A stretch of 8,753 nucleotides of DNA from positions 4,308 to 13,060 of the forward strand of contig DDRA01000011.1 of the NCBI GenBank assembly GCA_002343545.1, in the 5' to 3' direction. Below, piece after piece: positions 6,460 to 8,753 of this stretch (its first letter is position 1; each line of letters opens with the position of its first letter). The notes beneath the pieces are model-generated. The model saw only the letters and a list, made by a program, of their open reading frames with translations, made no database searches and had not been told where the DNA came from. A program made the position numbers and the translations under genes. The DNA is from Bacteriovoracaceae bacterium UBA2428. Lineage in GTDB: Bacteria; Bdellovibrionota; UBA2428.

Positions 6460-6553
6460 GAGTATCTCCTTGTGACTCCCCGCATTAGCGAAAACGTATC
6501 TTTCAGAAAATTTCAAAATTTCCCGCAAAATCATCCGATAATTTTTAACGATT
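6460..6553. promoter_or_regulatory. divergent AT-rich control region with LysR-type operator candidates
   Basis: The 94 bases between the two divergent start codons are strikingly AT-rich for this genome. Seen: a perfect tandem repeat AAAATTTC at 6507-6514 and 6515-6522; a palindrome TTTCAGAAA at 6501-6509; a dyad GAAA-N7-TTTC at 6490-6504; and a -10-like GATAAT at 6537-6542 pointing to lysR. The Shine-Dalgarno of the secreted-protein gene (AAGGAG on the minus strand) lies at its left end. LysR-type regulators commonly bind dyads in the region they share with a divergent target, so autoregulation plus control of the secreted protein is the likely scheme. No convincing -35 was found for either side. 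Confidence 0.5.
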
Positions 6554-7426
6554 ATGAAAAGCGAACAACTCCAGCAATTCCTCGAGGTCGCGCGGCAAGA
6601 GCATCTCGGGCGCGCCGCCGCCCGCCTGCGTCTCACGCCCAGCGCGCTCTCGCACGGGATCCGGCAGCTCGAGATCGACCTGGGTCACGCGCTCTTCGAA
6701 AAACGGGGGCGCCGCATCTTCCTCACGCCGCACGGACGGACGCTCGTCACCCACGCCGAAGCCATCCTCGGCCGCATCGAAGAAGCCCGCACGACGCTGC
6801 GAAGGCCCGAGCTTCCTTGGAAGGGACGCCTCGTCCTGGGCGCCGGCCACGGCCTTCTCGTCGGGAGAGTGGCCGCCTCCCTCGCCGACCACGCGGGCGA
6901 TGAGATCGAGTTCACGCTTTATTCCATGCGATCGGCCGACGTTCTCGGAGCCGTGCTCAAGGGCGAGCTCGACTGGGGTTTGGCCCTTTCGTCGAATCCC
7001 CATCCTCAGCTTCGACGATCCGTCCTCGCCAGGCTTCCGCTTTCCGTCGTCGTTCGCAAAAAGCACCCCCTCGCCGGGAACGCCGACCCCAAGCGGCTGG
7101 GCTCGCTTCCTTTCGCGGCGCCCCGCGCCTTTTCGGGCCTCGAGGTTTGCGAGCGACATCCCGAACTCGCCCGCCGCGGGATTGAAGCCGATCCCGTTTT
7201 TCTCTACGACGCCTACGATGTCGCCGCGCGCTGGCTCGGCGCGAGTGAGGGGTGGACCCTGCTCCCCTTGGATCTGATCGAAGGATCGCCCCGCAAGGAG
7301 CTCGTCGCGATGCCGATTCGGGGATGGAAAGCGAGCGTCGAGATCCACGCCGTCTCGTTGAACGAGCGTCCCCTGCCACCGCCGCTCACGGCACTTGAAA
7401 AACGGATTTCGGGGATCTGGCCCTGA
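6554..7426 (+). CDS. LysR-type transcriptional regulator
   Basis: A 290-residue DNA-binding regulator of normal LysR length. The winged helix-turn-helix covers about residues 3-62, with FLEVARQEHLGRAAARLRLT leading to the recognition helix PSALSHGIRQLEIDLGHALFEK and the wing RGRRIFLTPHGRTL. A linker helix follows (about 65-88), then a periplasmic-binding-protein-like effector domain from KGRLVLGAGHG (about 90) to the end. The ligand cannot be deduced. It diverges from the secreted-protein gene, its most likely target. No Shine-Dalgarno precedes the ATG at 6554, and the only good -10 hexamer (GATAAT, 6537-6542) would start transcription roughly five bases before it, hinting at a leaderless mRNA. 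It converges on the DUF2007 gene with 30 bases between stops. Confidence 0.96.
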   Translation: MKSEQLQQFLEVARQEHLGRAAARLRLTPSALSHGIRQLEIDLGHALFEKRGRRIFLTPHGRTLVTHAEAILGRIEEARTTLRRPELPWKGRLVLGAGHGLLVGRVAASLADHAGDEIEFTLYSMRSADVLGAVLKGELDWGLALSSNPHPQLRRSVLARLPLSVVVRKKHPLAGNADPKRLGSLPFAAPRAFSGLEVCERHPELARRGIEADPVFLYDAYDVAARWLGASEGWTLLPLDLIEGSPRKELVAMPIRGWKASVEIHAVSLNERPLPPPLTALEKRISGIWP

Positions 7427-7427
7427 G

Positions 7428-7455
7428 GAGCTCCCGCCCGACGAGATGCGGGCTC
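7428..7455. terminator. weak hairpin between convergent lysR and the DUF2007 gene
   Basis: GAG-CT-CCCGC (7428-7437) can pair with GCGGG-CTC (7448-7455), with a two-base bulge and a 10-base loop. It sits exactly between the two convergent stops, where a shared terminator is expected. No T run follows on either strand, so support is weak. Confidence 0.3.
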
Positions 7456-7456
7456 G

Positions 7457-7990
7457 CTAACGCAGCCAGGCGCGGAGCAGGAAGAACGCGAAGGCGAGTC
7501 CGGCCGCCGCGAAGGCGAGCGTGAGCGCCACGCGGTAGCGCAGCGATTCGGGGCGCGCGAAGCGACCCGCGCGGAAAGCCCGGAACAAAAAGTAGAGCGC
7601 GAAGAGGGACGAGATCCCCGGCAAAAAGAAGAAGCCCAACACGGCGCAGGCCGCCGCGCGACGCAGCTCGACGTCGGCCGGCAGGAAGGCCGCGTCGGGA
7701 TCCTGGTCGGGCTTGGGCGGTCGCGCGTCTTCCTGGATGACTTCGTTCATAGCCATCGCCGTTTCCGAGACGAAAGCGCGATGGGCGCCCGACTCGAGAA
7801 GCTCGCGCGCTTTGCGCAACTGGGTCTCGCGCACCATAAGCCGGACCGTGGAATCGTGGAGGTGCGGCAAAACGTTGTTCACGTGCACGCCGAAGAGCTC
7901 GACGTGGATCCCTTCGCCCTTCAGGAAGCCGGCGATGAGTTGCGCGGCGGGCGCGTTCGGGAACCTGAGCAGCTCTGTCCAAGCGTCCAT
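7457..7990 (-). CDS. DUF2007-domain protein with two C-terminal membrane segments
   Basis: A 177-residue protein. Residues about 4-68 (WTELLRFPNAPAAQLIAGFL to RKARELLES) look like DUF2007, a small alpha/beta domain annotated as a putative prokaryotic signal-transducing domain. A polar linker (about 85-108, rich in Asp and Pro) leads to two hydrophobic segments, about 112-137 and 152-173, the second ending in Arg. The picture is a small inner-membrane protein with a soluble N-terminal sensor or binding domain. The ligand and partners are unknown. The ATG at 7990 fits the domain start; no Shine-Dalgarno is seen. It diverges from the thioesterase with only 22 bases between the two starts and converges on lysR. 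Confidence 0.82.
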   Translation of the reverse strand: MDAWTELLRFPNAPAAQLIAGFLKGEGIHVELFGVHVNNVLPHLHDSTVRLMVRETQLRKARELLESGAHRAFVSETAMAMNEVIQEDARPPKPDQDPDAAFLPADVELRRAAACAVLGFFFLPGISSLFALYFLFRAFRAGRFARPESLRYRVALTLAFAAAGLAFAFFLLRAWLR

Positions 7991-8012
7991 TCGTGGACTA
8001 ACTTAGCATCGC

Positions 8013-8477
8013 ATGAGCGAGAAGTCCGTCCAGGAGCGCTACGCTCCGCAAAGCGCTTGCTACGGTTGCGGTCCCGCCAACGACAAAGGGCTTCGCATCC
8101 GAAGCCACGACCGCGGCGATCGCCTCGTTTGCGATTGGAAGGCGGAGCCTCACCACGAGGCCTTTCCGGGCATGGTGAACGGTGGCATCATCGGCTCGCT
8201 GCTCGACTGCCACTCCAACTGGACGGCCGCGTGGCACCTCATGAAGCAGGCGGGCGAAGACGCTCCGCCTTGCACCGTGACGGCCGACTACCACGTCAAG
8301 CTCCTGCGCCCCACGCCGAGCGGAGCCACGCTGCACCTCGAGGCGCGCGTCGTCGAGTCCAAGCCCGATCGCGCCGTCGTCGAAGCGACGCTCGAGGCCG
8401 ACGGCAAAGTCTGCGCAACCTGCCGCGGTCTCTTCGTCGCGGTCAAACCCGGCCACCCGGCCCACCACCGCTGGTAA
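8013..8477 (+). CDS. PaaI-like hotdog-fold thioesterase
   Basis: A 154-residue soluble hotdog-fold protein of the PaaI/acyl-CoA thioesterase group, expected to hydrolyse acyl-CoA thioesters as a dimer or tetramer. Seen: the family motif around the long helix, HHEAFPGMVNGGIIGSLLD (47-65), with Asn56-Gly-Gly and acidic Asp65 in the catalytic positions, and the second strand set TADYHVKLLRPTPSGATLHLEARVV (90-114), which matches the usual 'v.yl.p.p.g..l...a.v' pattern. The N-terminus has CYGCGPANDKGLRI (16-29), a Cys-x2-Cys leader common in one PaaI-like branch. The natural substrate is not predictable. The start at 8013 is the only ATG giving the full fold; no Shine-Dalgarno is visible. It is followed at once by a terminator. 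Confidence 0.9.
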   Translation: MSEKSVQERYAPQSACYGCGPANDKGLRIRSHDRGDRLVCDWKAEPHHEAFPGMVNGGIIGSLLDCHSNWTAAWHLMKQAGEDAPPCTVTADYHVKLLRPTPSGATLHLEARVVESKPDRAVVEATLEADGKVCATCRGLFVAVKPGHPAHHRW

Positions 8478-8500
8478 AAAGGCGTCCGGTTCCTTTTTTT
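8476..8500. terminator. bidirectional terminator between thioesterase and beta-amylase genes
   Basis: AAAAAGG (8476-8482) pairs with CCTTTTT (8492-8498) around a 9-base loop, with seven T at the plus-strand end and five T when read on the minus strand. It lies directly at the stop of the plus-strand thioesterase and just past the stop of the minus-strand beta-amylase, so it can serve both convergent genes. The stem is A/T-rich and therefore of modest strength. Confidence 0.6.
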
Positions 8501-8753
8501 CAATTGCGGGAGATGAGGGCCTCGAACTCCTCGCGGCCCGTGCGGTTTCCGAAGAGCTCGTCCATCCGCAAGACCGTGAGGCCCGAGTAGCCGCCTTCGC
8601 GGAGTGCCTCTTCCATCGTGCGCCAGGCCTCGCGTCCGCCGAGCGTCCCCGAGAGAGCGTTCTCGCCTTTGATCGTCAGGCCCTGACGGACGGCCTCTCG
8701 ACCGACCCAACGAACGAGACTGTTCGCGAGGGACTGCGCGCGCGGGTCCCCTT
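8500..8753 (-). CDS. C-terminal fragment of a GH14 beta-amylase-like protein (runs off the right edge)
   Basis: An open frame enters from the right edge (first full codon at 8751) and ends at TGA 8500-8502, giving the last 83 residues of a larger protein. It resembles the C-terminal part of glycoside hydrolase family 14: IKGENALSG matches the beta-amylase block GENALPRYD, which in soybean beta-amylase holds the catalytic base Glu380. That is followed at the right spacing by a helix (REAWRTMEEAL) and then GLTVLRMDELFGNRTGREEFEALI, matching the family's GxTYLRLSDxL...F..FV ending. Such enzymes release maltose from the non-reducing ends of alpha-1,4-glucans. The start, signal peptide and any additional domains lie outside the window. 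The frame ends with no starch-binding domain after the barrel. Confidence 0.78.
   Translation of the reverse strand, partial: GDPRAQSLANSLVRWVGREAVRQGLTIKGENALSGTLGGREAWRTMEEALREGGYSGLTVLRMDELFGNRTGREEFEALISRN

Noticed and set aside
6460..6636. Upstream extension of the secreted-protein gene
   Set aside because: It would run antisense into lysR and bury the signal peptide inside the protein. The ATG at 6459 has a Shine-Dalgarno.

Overview
The window is a GC-rich (about 60% or more by eye), densely coded stretch of bacterial chromosome. The protein set is housekeeping or stress-type: a glutathione S-transferase, a gamma-class carbonic anhydrase, the RNA-binding factor Tex, the stress kinase SrkA, a Sec-secreted unknown protein, a LysR regulator, a DUF2007 membrane protein, a hotdog thioesterase and the C-terminus of a GH14 beta-amylase. 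A Sec-exported protein and an SrkA-type kinase suggest a Gram-negative, proteobacterium-like or delta/Bdellovibrionota-like organism. That placement is an inference and not a firm one. No phage genes, transposase, CRISPR array, tRNA or rRNA was seen.

Left part (1-1400): a minus-strand GST and a plus-strand gamma-carbonic anhydrase diverge from a 117-base gap. The gap holds an exact 10-bp direct repeat with 20-bp periodicity.

Middle gap (1400-1791): the carbonic anhydrase and tex converge on a 392-base intergenic region, which is the least ordinary part of the window. It holds an unlisted 32-codon ORF (1507-1605) with a near-perfect Shine-Dalgarno, coding for a hydrophobic peptide with a basic tail. 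Next come two perfect inverted repeats (10 and 11 bp), one acting as a minus-strand terminator and overlapping the ORF's end. After that are a nested hairpin (1626-1688) and a GC-rich tandem duplication that can pair two ways with a downstream arm. Together these look like a small-membrane-peptide plus structured-RNA locus, possibly of type I toxin-antitoxin kind. This is a hypothesis.

Centre (1792-6459): three minus-strand genes read leftward: a secreted protein, then srkA, then tex. srkA and tex overlap by four bases (GTGA) and are probably translationally coupled, linking a stress-protective kinase to an RNA/transcription factor. Tex carries an unusual Gly/Arg-rich tail of about 140 residues.

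Right part (6460-8753): a LysR regulator diverges from the secreted-protein gene across a 94-base AT-rich control region with tandem AAAATTTC repeats. LysR converges on a DUF2007 membrane protein, which diverges from a PaaI-like thioesterase with only 22 bases between start codons. The thioesterase converges, across an apparently bidirectional terminator, on a beta-amylase fragment that runs off the right edge. Several genes (carbonic anhydrase, lysR, the DUF2007 gene, the thioesterase) lack a recognisable ribosome binding site, whereas the small ORF and the secreted protein have strong ones.
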